Notes under the pieces: model-generated
Seen by the model: only the letters and a program-made list of their open reading frames with translations
What the model was told of the DNA's origin: nothing
Databases searched by the model: none
Shown here: one piece after another, positions 29,419-38,143 of the stretch
Position numbering within the stretch: the stretch's first letter is position 1
How the letters are laid out: every line of letters begins with the position of its first letter
Assembly: GCA_036525975.1 (NCBI GenBank)
Contig: DATCZK010000141.1
Span: 1-64,000 of the forward strand
DNA from: Quisquiliibacterium sp036525975
GTDB taxonomy: Bacteria > Pseudomonadota > Gammaproteobacteria > Burkholderiales > Burkholderiaceae_E
Direction of reading: 5' to 3'
DNA: 64,000 nucleotides
Made by a program: the position numbers and the translations under genes

Positions 29419-30610
29419 ACGCGCGTTGCCCGAGCAGGCGCAGCTCGCGCCCGAAGGGGTGCCGGTCGCGGTCGTCACGAACGGCACCGTCGGCGAGCCC
29501 ACGTTGAGGGGGGCGCGCCGCGTCGTGATCAAGGTGGGCTCCACGCTGGTCACGAACGACGGGCGGGGGCTCGACGCCGACGCGATCTCGCGCTGGGGCG
29601 CGCAGATCGCGCAGCTTCGCTCGCAGGGCAAGGAGGTGGTCCTCGTCTCGTCGGGGGCGATCGCCGAGGGAATGAAGCGGCTGGGCTGGGCGCGCAAGCC
29701 CAGCGAGATGCACGAGCTGCAGGCCGCGGCCGCGGTCGGCCAGATGGGGATCGCGCAGGTCTACGAGTCGTGCTTTCGCAACCACGGGCTGCGCACCGCG
29801 CAGGTGCTGCTCACGCACGACGACCTCGCCAACCGGCGCCGCTACCTCAACGCGCGCGGCACGCTGCTCACGCTGCTCGAGCTGGGCGTGGTGCCGATCA
29901 TCAACGAGAACGACACGGTGGTCACCGACGAGATCAAGTTCGGCGACAACGACACGCTGGGCGCGCTGGTCGCGAACCTGATCGAGGCCGACTGGCTCGT
30001 GATCCTCACCGACCAGCAGGGGCTGTTCACGGCCGACCCGCGCCGCGACGCCACCGCGAAGCTGCTCGCGCGCGTGGCCGCGGGCGACGTCACGCTCGAA
30101 GCGATGGCGGGCGGCTCGGGCAGCGCCCTCGGCAAGGGCGGGATGATCACGAAAGTGCTCGCGGCCAAGCGGGCTGCGGCCAGCGGCGCGCACACGGTGG
30201 TGGCCTCGGGCCGCGAAGCCGACGTCCTCGTGCGCCTCGCGGGCGGCGAGACGATCGGCACCCGCTTCATCGCGCAGACGGGCCGCATGGCCGCGCGCAA
30301 GAAGTGGCTCGCCGACCACCTGCAGCTGCGCGGGTCGGTGTCGCTAGACGCCGGCGCCGTGCGCGCGCTGAAGGCGAGCGGCAAGAGCCTGCTGCCGATC
30401 GGCGTGGTGGCGGTGAGCGGCGACTTCGAGCGCGGCGAGGCGGTGGCGTGCCTCGACCCCGACGGGCGCGAAGTGGCGCGCGGGCTGGTCAACTACTCCA
30501 GTTCCGAAACGCGGTTGATCATGCGCAGGCCCTCGACCGAGATCGAGGGCGTGCTCGGGTTCATCGAGGAACCCGAGCTGATCCACCGCGACAACCTGGT
30601 GCTGCGCTGA
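29411..30610 (+). CDS. proB: glutamate 5-kinase
   Basis: 399 residues. The amino-acid-kinase domain occupies about 35-290 (V-I-K-V-G-S-T-L start, N-E-N-D-T glutamate-site loop, G-T/G-G-M substrate segment). A C-terminal PUA domain occupies about 305-385. It catalyses the first step of proline synthesis, the ATP-dependent phosphorylation of glutamate. The N-terminal about 30 residues before the kinase fold are unusual for the family; a start nearer to 29500 is possible, but the ATG overlapping obgE fits coupling. Confidence 0.95.
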   Translation: MTERALPEQAQLAPEGVPVAVVTNGTVGEPTLRGARRVVIKVGSTLVTNDGRGLDADAISRWGAQIAQLRSQGKEVVLVSSGAIAEGMKRLGWARKPSEMHELQAAAAVGQMGIAQVYESCFRNHGLRTAQVLLTHDDLANRRRYLNARGTLLTLLELGVVPIINENDTVVTDEIKFGDNDTLGALVANLIEADWLVILTDQQGLFTADPRRDATAKLLARVAAGDVTLEAMAGGSGSALGKGGMITKVLAAKRAAASGAHTVVASGREADVLVRLAGGETIGTRFIAQTGRMAARKKWLADHLQLRGSVSLDAGAVRALKASGKSLLPIGVVAVSGDFERGEAVACLDPDGREVARGLVNYSSSETRLIMRRPSTEIEGVLGFIEEPELIHRDNLVLR

Positions 30611-30702
30611 CGCGCAGCGGGCTGCGTCCCGCGCGCGAGCGGCCAATCGGGTCTAGAGTTCCCATGCGGCCAGTGAATCGGGCCGCAAAGGAGGGTCGAG
30701 CG

Positions 30703-31209
30703 ATGAAGAAATCGAGAAGGCTGCTGCTCGCTGCCGGGCCCGCGGTGGCCGTCATTGCCGCCGCGCCGTCGCCGGGGCGCGCGCAGGCGCCGGCGAAGGA
30801 AGCGACGCCCAGGGTCGTCTGGCACGTCGACTTCCCCGATCCGCGCCGACTGAGCGCGATGATCCAGAGCGTCAACAACATGGTCACGACCTACCAGAAC
30901 GACCTGGTCGACTACGACGTGCGGATCGTGTTCCTGGCGGGCGGCATCCGCTTCCTCACCGAAGACCCGCTCGCGAACACGCCGTTCGCGGAAGACGACC
31001 CTTTCAGGCAGGCGAGACCCGACCTGATGCAGCGGTTGCGGCAGCTGCGCGACCTGCACAAGGTCAAGCTCGAGTACTGCGAGATCACGATCGAGGCGCT
31101 GGGCGTGCCGAAGCAGCGGATCATGGCCGGCGTGGCGGTGGTGCGCTCGGGGGTGGTGCGCATCGCCGAGTTGCAGGCGATGGGGTTCTCGTACCTCAAG
31201 GTGGAGTAG
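30703..31209 (+). CDS. exported DsrE-like protein
   Basis: 168 residues. The N-terminus M-K-K-S-R-R-L-L-L-A-A-G followed by a hydrophobic stretch and A-Q-A is a signal peptide, Sec or possibly Tat given the Arg pair. The mature part (about 30-168) looks like a DsrE/DsrF-fold domain, related to sulfur-relay proteins of unknown role when exported. One cysteine occurs in Y-C-E-I-T near residue 126. A perfect AAGGAGG ribosome-binding site lies 8 nt before the ATG, so it is likely well translated. It follows proB by 92 bp and may mark the left edge of the accessory block. Confidence 0.7.
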   Translation: MKKSRRLLLAAGPAVAVIAAAPSPGRAQAPAKEATPRVVWHVDFPDPRRLSAMIQSVNNMVTTYQNDLVDYDVRIVFLAGGIRFLTEDPLANTPFAEDDPFRQARPDLMQRLRQLRDLHKVKLEYCEITIEALGVPKQRIMAGVAVVRSGVVRIAELQAMGFSYLKVE

Positions 31210-31233
31210 CGACGCAGACGCGCCTACGCCCGG

Positions 31234-31914
31234 TTATCGCGTGCGCGCTCCCGCCGATGCAGTGTCGGGCGTCGCAGCGGCAGTCGCTGGCCGTACCGTG
31301 CGAAAAGGCAGCAGCAGCATCGCAACCAGGTCGCCGTGCGCGCTGGGCTCGACTTCCTCGATTCCGAAGCGCACTGGCGTGCCCGAGCGAAGCGTGCCGA
31401 ACATCCGGTCCCAGATCGAAAATACGGCGCCGAAGTTGCTGTTCGCCTCGTACCGGTCGGCGAAGTGGTGCAGGCGGTGGATCGACGGTGTGACGAAGAC
31501 CCAGCCGAGCATGCGCTCGAATCGGCGCGGCAGCGCGATGTTGGAGTGGGTGAAGGTGTCATAGGCGAATCGAACGAAGGCGACCGCCACAAGTGCCATC
31601 GGGTCAATTCCGAGCAAGCCGACCGCGATCGCCGAGAGCAGCAGCACCGGAATCATCTCGAAGGGGTGGTGCCTGGACGGGGTGCTCCAATCGAGATCGC
31701 GCTCGGAGTGGTGCAGTACGTGAACGCGCCACACGCCCGGTAGGTGCAGCACGCGGTGCGTCACGTGGCGCTGGAAGTCGTATGCGACGAACGCAACGAC
31801 CCAGATGAGTAAAGGATTGGCCGGCAACAGGCCGATGAGGCCGGAGCCGGATGCCGTGGACCACCAGGTGTTGAACGGTTCGGTCGCCGGCGCGATCTTC
31901 TGCGCCGACGGCTG
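31234..31914 (-). pseudogene. sterol desaturase / fatty-acid hydroxylase family, apparently lacking its N-terminus
   Basis: The frame encodes the conserved core of a membrane di-iron hydroxylase: H-R-V-L-H, H-V-L-H-H and I-H-R-L-H-H histidine boxes, with hydrophobic stretches between them. Family members usually have 60-90 further residues with one or two membrane helices before the first box. Here that space is taken by the PEP-CTERM gene on the same strand in another frame, and no ATG or GTG with a ribosome-binding site is seen after its stop. The frame stays open to an ATG at 32028, but that part is a Ser/Arg/Pro-rich shadow of the PEP-CTERM gene. I judge it a truncated remnant. An unusual overlapping start cannot be excluded. 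Confidence 0.6.
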
Positions 31915-31915
31915 G

Positions 31916-32092
31916 CTACTTCTTGCGTCGGGCGATCGCGACCGCAATCGCGACGGCGGCGCCGATCGCGGCGAGTTCGAGAACGCCGGGTTCGGGGATG
32001 AGCCCTGGTGGTTCGGGCTCGCCCGCAAACGCGACCGGGACGAACGCGAGCAGCGGCACGGCGCACAGAAGTTTTTCGATCAGCTTGTTCAT
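31916..32092 (-). CDS. 58-residue PEP-CTERM sorting-signal protein
   Basis: The signal peptide is residues 1-23 (M-N-K-L-I-E-K-L then a hydrophobic core, A-F-A cleavage). Only about ten residues of mature sequence separate it from a PEP-CTERM signal: I-P-E-P-G at 32-36, a hydrophobic helix at 37-53 and a basic R-R-K-K end. Exosortase systems cut and anchor such proteins at the surface, usually together with exopolysaccharide. The mature peptide would be a mere stub (about G-E-P-E-P-P-G-L). AAGG lies 5 nt before the ATG. No exosortase gene lies in the window. An ATG further upstream (32209) exists, but the added sequence looks non-coding. Confidence 0.7.
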   Translation of the reverse strand: MNKLIEKLLCAVPLLAFVPVAFAGEPEPPGLIPEPGVLELAAIGAAVAIAVAIARRKK

Positions 32093-32359
32093 CGCCTTGC
32101 TCGTGGTTCGAATATCGGACCCTCGGATCGCGGAAGTACGATTCGTTCCACCTAATGGAATCAACGAGTTGGAACAAGCTGACCCGCCATGTGCAAGAAG
32201 TGTCGACATCGCGTGGCGTCACTTGCGGTCGCGGGCAGGCTGACCGAATCGGCCGATCCGGGGGCACGAAGCCTGGCGCACCCTGCGACCTAAGCCTCGC
32301 CCAACCGTTCAGTTTCGAAGGCCCCCGAGCGCGCGTAGCGTTTGCTCGCGAGGTGGACG

Positions 32360-35300
32360 ATGGATATCGGGGCGCTCCTTCGGGATGGATTGGGCGGGCT
32401 GGCAGGGGAGGCTTGCTTCGGCGTGCGAGCCGTCGGGCGACGCGCGACGGTCGCGTTGCTCGTTGCATGCGGCACCGCGTCAATTCCGGTGACTGCGCAG
32501 CCGCTGGCGTGCGTGCCCTCGTACTCGGGGGCTTCTACGGTTACCGCGGGCGGCGGAGTTCTTGGCGCACTGCTTTCCGCAGTCGGCGCGGGAACCGGGG
32601 CGCCGGGCTCGGGCGCGGTCGCGCCGCTCGGAGGGGCCGCGGGGGGCAGCGCTTCGTCCAGCCCCTCGTGCGTCCCCGGCGAACCCGCCAGCATCGCGCA
32701 ACTCGCGCCGCCCACCGTTGCGGGCAACCCGGTCGACCTGCTCACCGGTGCGAAGCTCGATCGCGCGGTGGATCTGCGCGCGTCGGCTGCAGGCACGCGC
32801 GCGCGCCCGGGCGACGCAGACGCGGCCGAGCTGGTCGTCACGCGGCTCTATGCCAGCGACAGCGCCGGCTCGGCTGCTCTGGGCCCCGGCTGGCGACTGG
32901 GCCTGGACGTTCGGCTGAACGCAGTACGCGTCGGTGCGACAAGGGTGCCCGAACTGGTCCAGGGCGACGGGCGCAGGATCCGCTTCGCGACGCTCGCCGC
33001 GTCCAGCCGCGACGGCGCGCGCTACGCAAGCGACTTCGCCGGCGATGGGGTGCTCGAGCAGCCGGCGCGGCCTGCTTCCGTGCGCGAGCACTGGGTCTGG
33101 CGGTGGCCCAGCGGGCGCGCGCTGGCCTTCGATGCCGACGGGCGCCTGCGACGCATCGTTTCGCCCGGCGGCCCCGAACTCAGGCTCGGGTACGACGCCG
33201 CCGACCGACTCGCGGAGGTCGCGAGCAGCGCCGGGCAACGCCTGCGACTGCGCTACCGGGCGAAGGGGGCGACAAGGCTCCACGAGGTCTTCGACGACGG
33301 CGGCGTCCGGGTGCGATACGGCTACGACCCGGCCGACCGGCTCGACACGGTCACTTATGCCGACGGCTCCGTTCTGCGCTACCGGTACGCCGGCGAGAAC
33401 GGCGCGCGGCTCTCGGCCGTGACCTTGCCCAACGGAGCAGCGAGCGAATACCGCTACTCGGAAGGCGGCCGCGTGGTCTACGCGCGCGCGCCCGGCGACG
33501 GCGAGTCGGGCGCGCTGCACTTCGAATACGGGCTGCCGGATGCCGTCTCGCAGGCCCGCACCGTGCGCGTGTCGCAAGGCGGGGCCGAGCGCGCCCGCTA
33601 TCGTTTCGAAACCGTCGGCGCCGCCGCGATCCTGCGGCTGGTCAGTTCGCAGGGAACGGGCTGCAGCCGGTGCCCGGCCACCGGCTGGCGCTACGGCTAC
33701 GACCGGGGCGCTGAACTGCTCACGGTGCAGCGCCCCGGTCTGCGAGCGCGCATCTCGCGAAGCAATGGCGGCGGGGCGCTCGCGCTGGCAATGCTCGACG
33801 GCAGCGGCCGCCGCGTGGAGGCCGGCTCGAGCGCGCGGGCGAGCGTGGAGGCGCTGGGCCTGGCCGACGGATCGCGCGTCGCGCGCTGGCGCGACGATCG
33901 CGGGCGGGTCGAGGCCATCGCCGGGCCGTTCGGTGGCCGCACCGAACGCAGCTGGAGCGCGAGCGATCGCCTCGCCGCCGAGCGCCATCCCGATGGCGCG
34001 CAGTCGCGCTTCGAGTACGACGCTCTCGGTCGCCTGGTGCTCCAGGTGTCGCGCGAGGCCACCGGGAAAGAAACGCGCACGACGCTTGCCTGGAACGGCG
34101 GTGAGCTCGCCGCCGTCGAGCACCCCGACCAATCCGAACGCTACGAGCGCGACGAGAGAGGCCGCGTGACGGAGCGCCACGTGCGGCTGCGGCTCGAGTC
34201 GGGCGAGTGGAAGTCGTTCGCGCTGAGCTACCGGTACGACGAAGCCGGGCGCCTCGTCGCCTGGTCGCTACCGGGCGGTGGGTGGGTCCACGCCGTACGG
34301 GACCCTCACGCGCAGGTCGTTGCGCTGGAGTGGCAGCCGGCAGGCGCCGAGGCATCGGGGTCCGGCGGGGCGGGCGCGTGGCAAACCCCGCTCGTCTCGG
34401 CGCTCGAGCGCGACGCAACCGGTCTTCGCCGCGCGGTGCTGGGCAACCGCGTTGTCGTCGACCTGCAGCGCGACGTGGGCGGCACGTTGCGGCGTGTTCG
34501 CGAGCACGCCGTGTCGCGGATCGGTTCGCACGTGCCGCCCGGCGCGGTGCGAATCGATCAGGGGCTCAACTTCGATCGCGCACACCGCCTTCTCACGTGG
34601 AACCGCGGCGGCGAATCGCGTCGCCACCTGTTCGACGAGCGCGGCCAGCTCGTCCAGGCATGGCGCGAGACTCCGGAGGGTCGCCGGCTCTGGCGCTACG
34701 CGTACGACGCCAACGGCAACCGCACGCTCGCATCGCAGGTTGCCGCCCCGGGCGATCCCGCCCCAGTCGATGCCGCCGCGAGCGATGCTGCCGGGAGCGG
34801 GCGGCGTGCACGGCCCGAGCTCGACATCGCCGGCCGCGTCGTGCGAGACGGGCCGCGCGAATACCGGTGGGGCGCCGGCGACCGCCTCGTGGCCGTCCTC
34901 GACTCGGGGCGCGTGATCGCGCGCTACCGCTACAACCATCGCGGCGAACGCGTCGCGAAGCGCGTACCCGCTCCAGCCGGAGACCAGGTCGCGCACTTCC
35001 TCTACGACCCGCAGCGACGCCTGCTCGCCGAACTCGACGCGCGCGGCGCGGTGCAGCGCCAGTACGTCTACCTCGCCGATCGCCCGGTCGCGGTGCTCGA
35101 TCGCATCGATGCGCGTGCAGGCGCGCGCGCGGCGTTCGTCGTTCGCTACCTGCACCTGAACCACCTCGGCGCGCCCGAGGCGGCCAGCGACGAGCGCGCG
35201 CGCGTGATCTGGCGCGCCGACTACGCGCCGTTCGGCCGCAGGCTGCAATCCGCCGCCGCTAGCGGCCCCGCAGTCGCCGCTGTCTCCGCGGCGGCGCCCG

Positions 35301-36526
35301 CAAAGGGCCTCGCAACGGCGCGCGCGGCGCACGACGCGCGTCCCCGGTTCGACCTCGCGCTTCGTCTCCCCGGGCAGTACGAAGACGCCGAAACCGGCCT
35401 GCACTACAACGACCACCGCTACTACGACCCCGACACCGGCCGCTACCTCAGCCCGGACCCGCTCGGCCTCGCGGCCGGCTCGAACGTCTACGCCTACGCC
35501 GGCAACAACCCGCTCACGAACGTCGACCCGAGCGGTCTTGCGCTGTTCGCCTTCGACGGCACCGACAACTCCGACACGCCGCCGCGTCGCGACGATTGGT
35601 CCAACGTCTACAAGCTCGCGCGCAGCTACGCCGACGGCCGCGTCTGGTACATGGCCGGCGTCGGCCAGCACGACGCGGCGAGCGGCATCGCGCCCGGTTT
35701 CGCCGACGCGATCACCGCGGCGAGCGCGCGCTCGCGCGTCGATTACCTGCTCGGCGAGCTGGGCAGCGCCGCGGCGGCCTCGGCGCGCACCGGCAGCTGG
35801 CTCGACGTGGACATCATCGGCTTCTCGCGCGGCGCGGCGATGGCGCGCGACTTCTCCCACCGCGTGGCCGACCGGATCCGCGCCGGCGACTCCGCCGCAC
35901 TGGGCGCCCGCGTGCGGTTGCGCTGCCTCGGGCTGTGGGACACCGTGGCGCAGTTCGGCCCCGACGGCATCGCCAACGCCGCGTGGAAGCTCGCGGTGCC
36001 CGCCGAGCTCGCCTACGCCGCGCACGCGGTGGCGCTCAACGAGCACCGCACGCTGTTTCCGCTCGAATCGATCGTCGGCAGCCCGCTCGCGGGCGTGCGC
36101 ATCGAGCGCGGCTTCATCGGCGCGCACTCCGACGTGGGCGGCAGCTACGCCGAAGGCGACCTGTCGGACGTGGCGCTGGTCTGGATGCACGAGCAGTCGC
36201 GCCTCGCGGGCCTTCGCATGTTCGCGCTCACCAGCGAGTACGCGCGCGTGACGGCGCCGCTGCTGCACGACTCCACGCTGGGCAGGAACTCCGACCGCGA
36301 GGTGTTGTACCGCAACCGTTTCGGCTGGGTCTTCGCGAACCCGCTGCAGCGCGTCGCGCGCATCGACGGCATGCAGTGGCGCGAGACGGCGCCCTTCATC
36401 AGGCGCTTCGCGACGCCGCAGCCCGACGTCTACGGCGAGCCCTCGCTCGCGGGCCTGGTGGACATCGTCGCCTATTCGGACTGGCTCGACGCGAACTACG
36501 CGATCCGCGTCGCGGGCGCGCCGTGA
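32360..36526 (+). CDS. secreted RHS-repeat protein with C-terminal DUF2235/Tle1-type lipase domain
   Basis: 1388 residues. An N-terminal hydrophobic segment (about 25-45, ending V-T-A-Q) looks like a Sec signal. YD/RHS repeats fill about 110-990, and the RHS core motif (Y-Y-D-P-D-T-G-R-Y-L-S-P-D) is followed by D-P-S-G at about 1056. The variable C-terminal 330 residues are an alpha/beta hydrolase of the DUF2235 family, known from Tle1 phospholipase effectors. G-F-S-R-G carries nucleophile S1156, with D1194 (L-W-D-T) and H1256 (G-A-H-S-D-V-G-G) completing a likely triad. ATG 32360 has GAGGTG 5 nt upstream; a TTG at 32342 is alternative. No immunity gene follows: the next gene is convergent after 18 bp. 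No PAAR or VgrG sequence is seen. Confidence 0.88.
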   Translation: MDIGALLRDGLGGLAGEACFGVRAVGRRATVALLVACGTASIPVTAQPLACVPSYSGASTVTAGGGVLGALLSAVGAGTGAPGSGAVAPLGGAAGGSASSSPSCVPGEPASIAQLAPPTVAGNPVDLLTGAKLDRAVDLRASAAGTRARPGDADAAELVVTRLYASDSAGSAALGPGWRLGLDVRLNAVRVGATRVPELVQGDGRRIRFATLAASSRDGARYASDFAGDGVLEQPARPASVREHWVWRWPSGRALAFDADGRLRRIVSPGGPELRLGYDAADRLAEVASSAGQRLRLRYRAKGATRLHEVFDDGGVRVRYGYDPADRLDTVTYADGSVLRYRYAGENGARLSAVTLPNGAASEYRYSEGGRVVYARAPGDGESGALHFEYGLPDAVSQARTVRVSQGGAERARYRFETVGAAAILRLVSSQGTGCSRCPATGWRYGYDRGAELLTVQRPGLRARISRSNGGGALALAMLDGSGRRVEAGSSARASVEALGLADGSRVARWRDDRGRVEAIAGPFGGRTERSWSASDRLAAERHPDGAQSRFEYDALGRLVLQVSREATGKETRTTLAWNGGELAAVEHPDQSERYERDERGRVTERHVRLRLESGEWKSFALSYRYDEAGRLVAWSLPGGGWVHAVRDPHAQVVALEWQPAGAEASGSGGAGAWQTPLVSALERDATGLRRAVLGNRVVVDLQRDVGGTLRRVREHAVSRIGSHVPPGAVRIDQGLNFDRAHRLLTWNRGGESRRHLFDERGQLVQAWRETPEGRRLWRYAYDANGNRTLASQVAAPGDPAPVDAAASDAAGSGRRARPELDIAGRVVRDGPREYRWGAGDRLVAVLDSGRVIARYRYNHRGERVAKRVPAPAGDQVAHFLYDPQRRLLAELDARGAVQRQYVYLADRPVAVLDRIDARAGARAAFVVRYLHLNHLGAPEAASDERARVIWRADYAPFGRRLQSAAASGPAVAAVSAAAPAKGLATARAAHDARPRFDLALRLPGQYEDAETGLHYNDHRYYDPDTGRYLSPDPLGLAAGSNVYAYAGNNPLTNVDPSGLALFAFDGTDNSDTPPRRDDWSNVYKLARSYADGRVWYMAGVGQHDAASGIAPGFADAITAASARSRVDYLLGELGSAAAASARTGSWLDVDIIGFSRGAAMARDFSHRVADRIRAGDSAALGARVRLRCLGLWDTVAQFGPDGIANAAWKLAVPAELAYAAHAVALNEHRTLFPLESIVGSPLAGVRIERGFIGAHSDVGGSYAEGDLSDVALVWMHEQSRLAGLRMFALTSEYARVTAPLLHDSTLGRNSDREVLYRNRFGWVFANPLQRVARIDGMQWRETAPFIRRFATPQPDVYGEPSLAGLVDIVAYSDWLDANYAIRVAGAP

Positions 36527-36544
36527 GAGTCGTCCAGTGCGGTG

Positions 36545-38080
36545 CTACATCACCGCCCCGAGCTGCCAGGGCACGAACTCGTCGTTGCCCATGCCCAGCG
36601 CCTCGCTCTTCGTGGCCTCGCCGCTCGCCACCCGCAGCACCAGCTCGAAGATCTCGCGCCCTTTCTCTTGCACGCTCACCGAGCCGTCCACGATCGGGCC
36701 GCAGTTCACGTCCATGTCTTCCGACATCCGCTCGTAGAGCATCGAGTTGGTGGCGAGCTTGATCGAGGGCGAGGGCTTGCAGCCGTAGACCGAGCCGCGC
36801 CCGGTCGTGAACACGATCAGGTTCGCGCCGCCCGCCACCTGGCCGGTGGCCGACACCGGGTCGTAGCCCGGGGTGTCCATGAACACGAAGCCCTTGGCGG
36901 TGACGGGGTCGGCGTACTCGTAGACGTCCACGAGGTTGGTGGTGCCGCCCTTGGCCACCGCGCCCAGCGACTTCTCCAGGATCGTCGTGAGCCCGCCCGC
37001 CTTGTTGCCGGGCGAGGGGTTGTTGTCCATGCTGCCGTCGTTGCGCGCGGTGTAGCCCTCCCACCAGCGGATGCGGCGGATCAGCTTGTCGGCCACGTCC
37101 TGCGACACGGCGCGGCGCGTGAGCAGGTGCTCGGCGCCGTAGATCTCGGGCGTCTCCGACAGGATCACGGTGCCGCCGTGCGAGACGAGCAGGTCGCAGG
37201 CCGCGCCGAGCGCCGGGTTGGCCGTGATGCCCGAGTAGCCGTCGGAGCCGCCGCACTGCAGGCCGATCGTGATGTGGCTCGCGCTCACCTCGGTGCGCTT
37301 GACCGCGTTGGCCGCCGGCAGCATCGCCTTGACCGCCTCGATCCCGGCCTCGACCGTTTTCCTCGTGCCGCCCGAGACCTGGATGATCAGCGGCTTGAGC
37401 AGCGCGCCCTCGTGCATCTGCTCGGCCTGGAACAGCGCGTCCATCTGGTTGGCCTCGCAGCCCAGGCCGATGATCACGACGCCCGCGAAGTTCGCGTGCC
37501 GGCAGTAGCCGGCGATGGTCTTGCGCAGCACGTCGATGCCGGCGCCTGCGGAGTCCATCCCGCAGCCCGACGAGTGCGTGATCGGCACCACGCCGTCCAC
37601 GTTCGGGAAGGCCTCGAGCAGCTGCGGCGTGAAGTGCGCGGCCACGTACTTGGACACCGACGCCGAGCAGTTCACCGTGGAGATCACGCCGATGTAGTTG
37701 CGCGTGGCCACGCGCCCGTCGGCGCGCTGGATGCCCATGAACCTCGCGGGCGCGGCGGGCGACGGCGTGGGCTTCACGTCCACGCCCACCTGGTAGTCGC
37801 GCTCGAACATCTCGAACTCGAGGTTGTGCGTGTGCACGTGCTGGCCCGGCGCGATGTCGCGGGTGGCGAAGCCGATGATCTGGTTGTAGCGCTTGACCGG
37901 CGCGCCCTTCGCGATCGCACGCACCGCGAGCTTGTGCCCGGGGGGAATCGCATCGGTGCACGTGACCCCTTCGGCCTCCACGCGCGTGCCGGCGGCGAGC
38001 GGGCGCGCCGCGATCACGACGTCGTCGCTGGCGTTCAGGCGAAGGGTGGGGCGGCGAATGAGGGTGACTGGATCGGGCAT
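36545..38080 (-). CDS. UxaA/GarD-family sugar-acid dehydratase (altronate or galactarate dehydratase)
   Basis: 511 residues, full length for the family. The N-terminal SAF domain is about 12-95 (G-H-K-L-A-V-R near 48, V-H-T-H-N-L near 82). The large iron-dependent catalytic domain follows, with conserved cysteines and glycine loops such as S-S-G-C-G-M-D, G-L-G-C-E-A-N-Q and G-S-V-Y-G-C-K-P-S-P. Family members remove water from altronate or galactarate. The motifs do not decide which. The UxuB-like gene nearby favours altronate, and the acid-sugar enolase enzymes favour aldarates. It leads a minus-strand series with the enolase-superfamily gene and the TRAP transporter genes. Confidence 0.88.
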   Translation of the reverse strand: MPDPVTLIRRPTLRLNASDDVVIAARPLAAGTRVEAEGVTCTDAIPPGHKLAVRAIAKGAPVKRYNQIIGFATRDIAPGQHVHTHNLEFEMFERDYQVGVDVKPTPSPAAPARFMGIQRADGRVATRNYIGVISTVNCSASVSKYVAAHFTPQLLEAFPNVDGVVPITHSSGCGMDSAGAGIDVLRKTIAGYCRHANFAGVVIIGLGCEANQMDALFQAEQMHEGALLKPLIIQVSGGTRKTVEAGIEAVKAMLPAANAVKRTEVSASHITIGLQCGGSDGYSGITANPALGAACDLLVSHGGTVILSETPEIYGAEHLLTRRAVSQDVADKLIRRIRWWEGYTARNDGSMDNNPSPGNKAGGLTTILEKSLGAVAKGGTTNLVDVYEYADPVTAKGFVFMDTPGYDPVSATGQVAGGANLIVFTTGRGSVYGCKPSPSIKLATNSMLYERMSEDMDVNCGPIVDGSVSVQEKGREIFELVLRVASGEATKSEALGMGNDEFVPWQLGAVM

Positions 38081-38143
38081 TGAAATTCTCGGGTAGAGGG
38101 CACGGCCGATTGGCGGGAAAGCGAGGACGCGGTGTTCGGCTGA

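Noticed and set aside
32219..32232. TGGC...TGC stretches before the RHS gene (also near 32275) as sigma-54 promoters
   Set aside because: The GG-to-GC spacing is 8 bp, while sigma-54 promoters need 10 bp.
32360..36526. A type VI secretion locus
   Set aside because: Apart from the RHS-lipase protein there is no VgrG, PAAR, Hcp, sheath or ClpV gene in the window.
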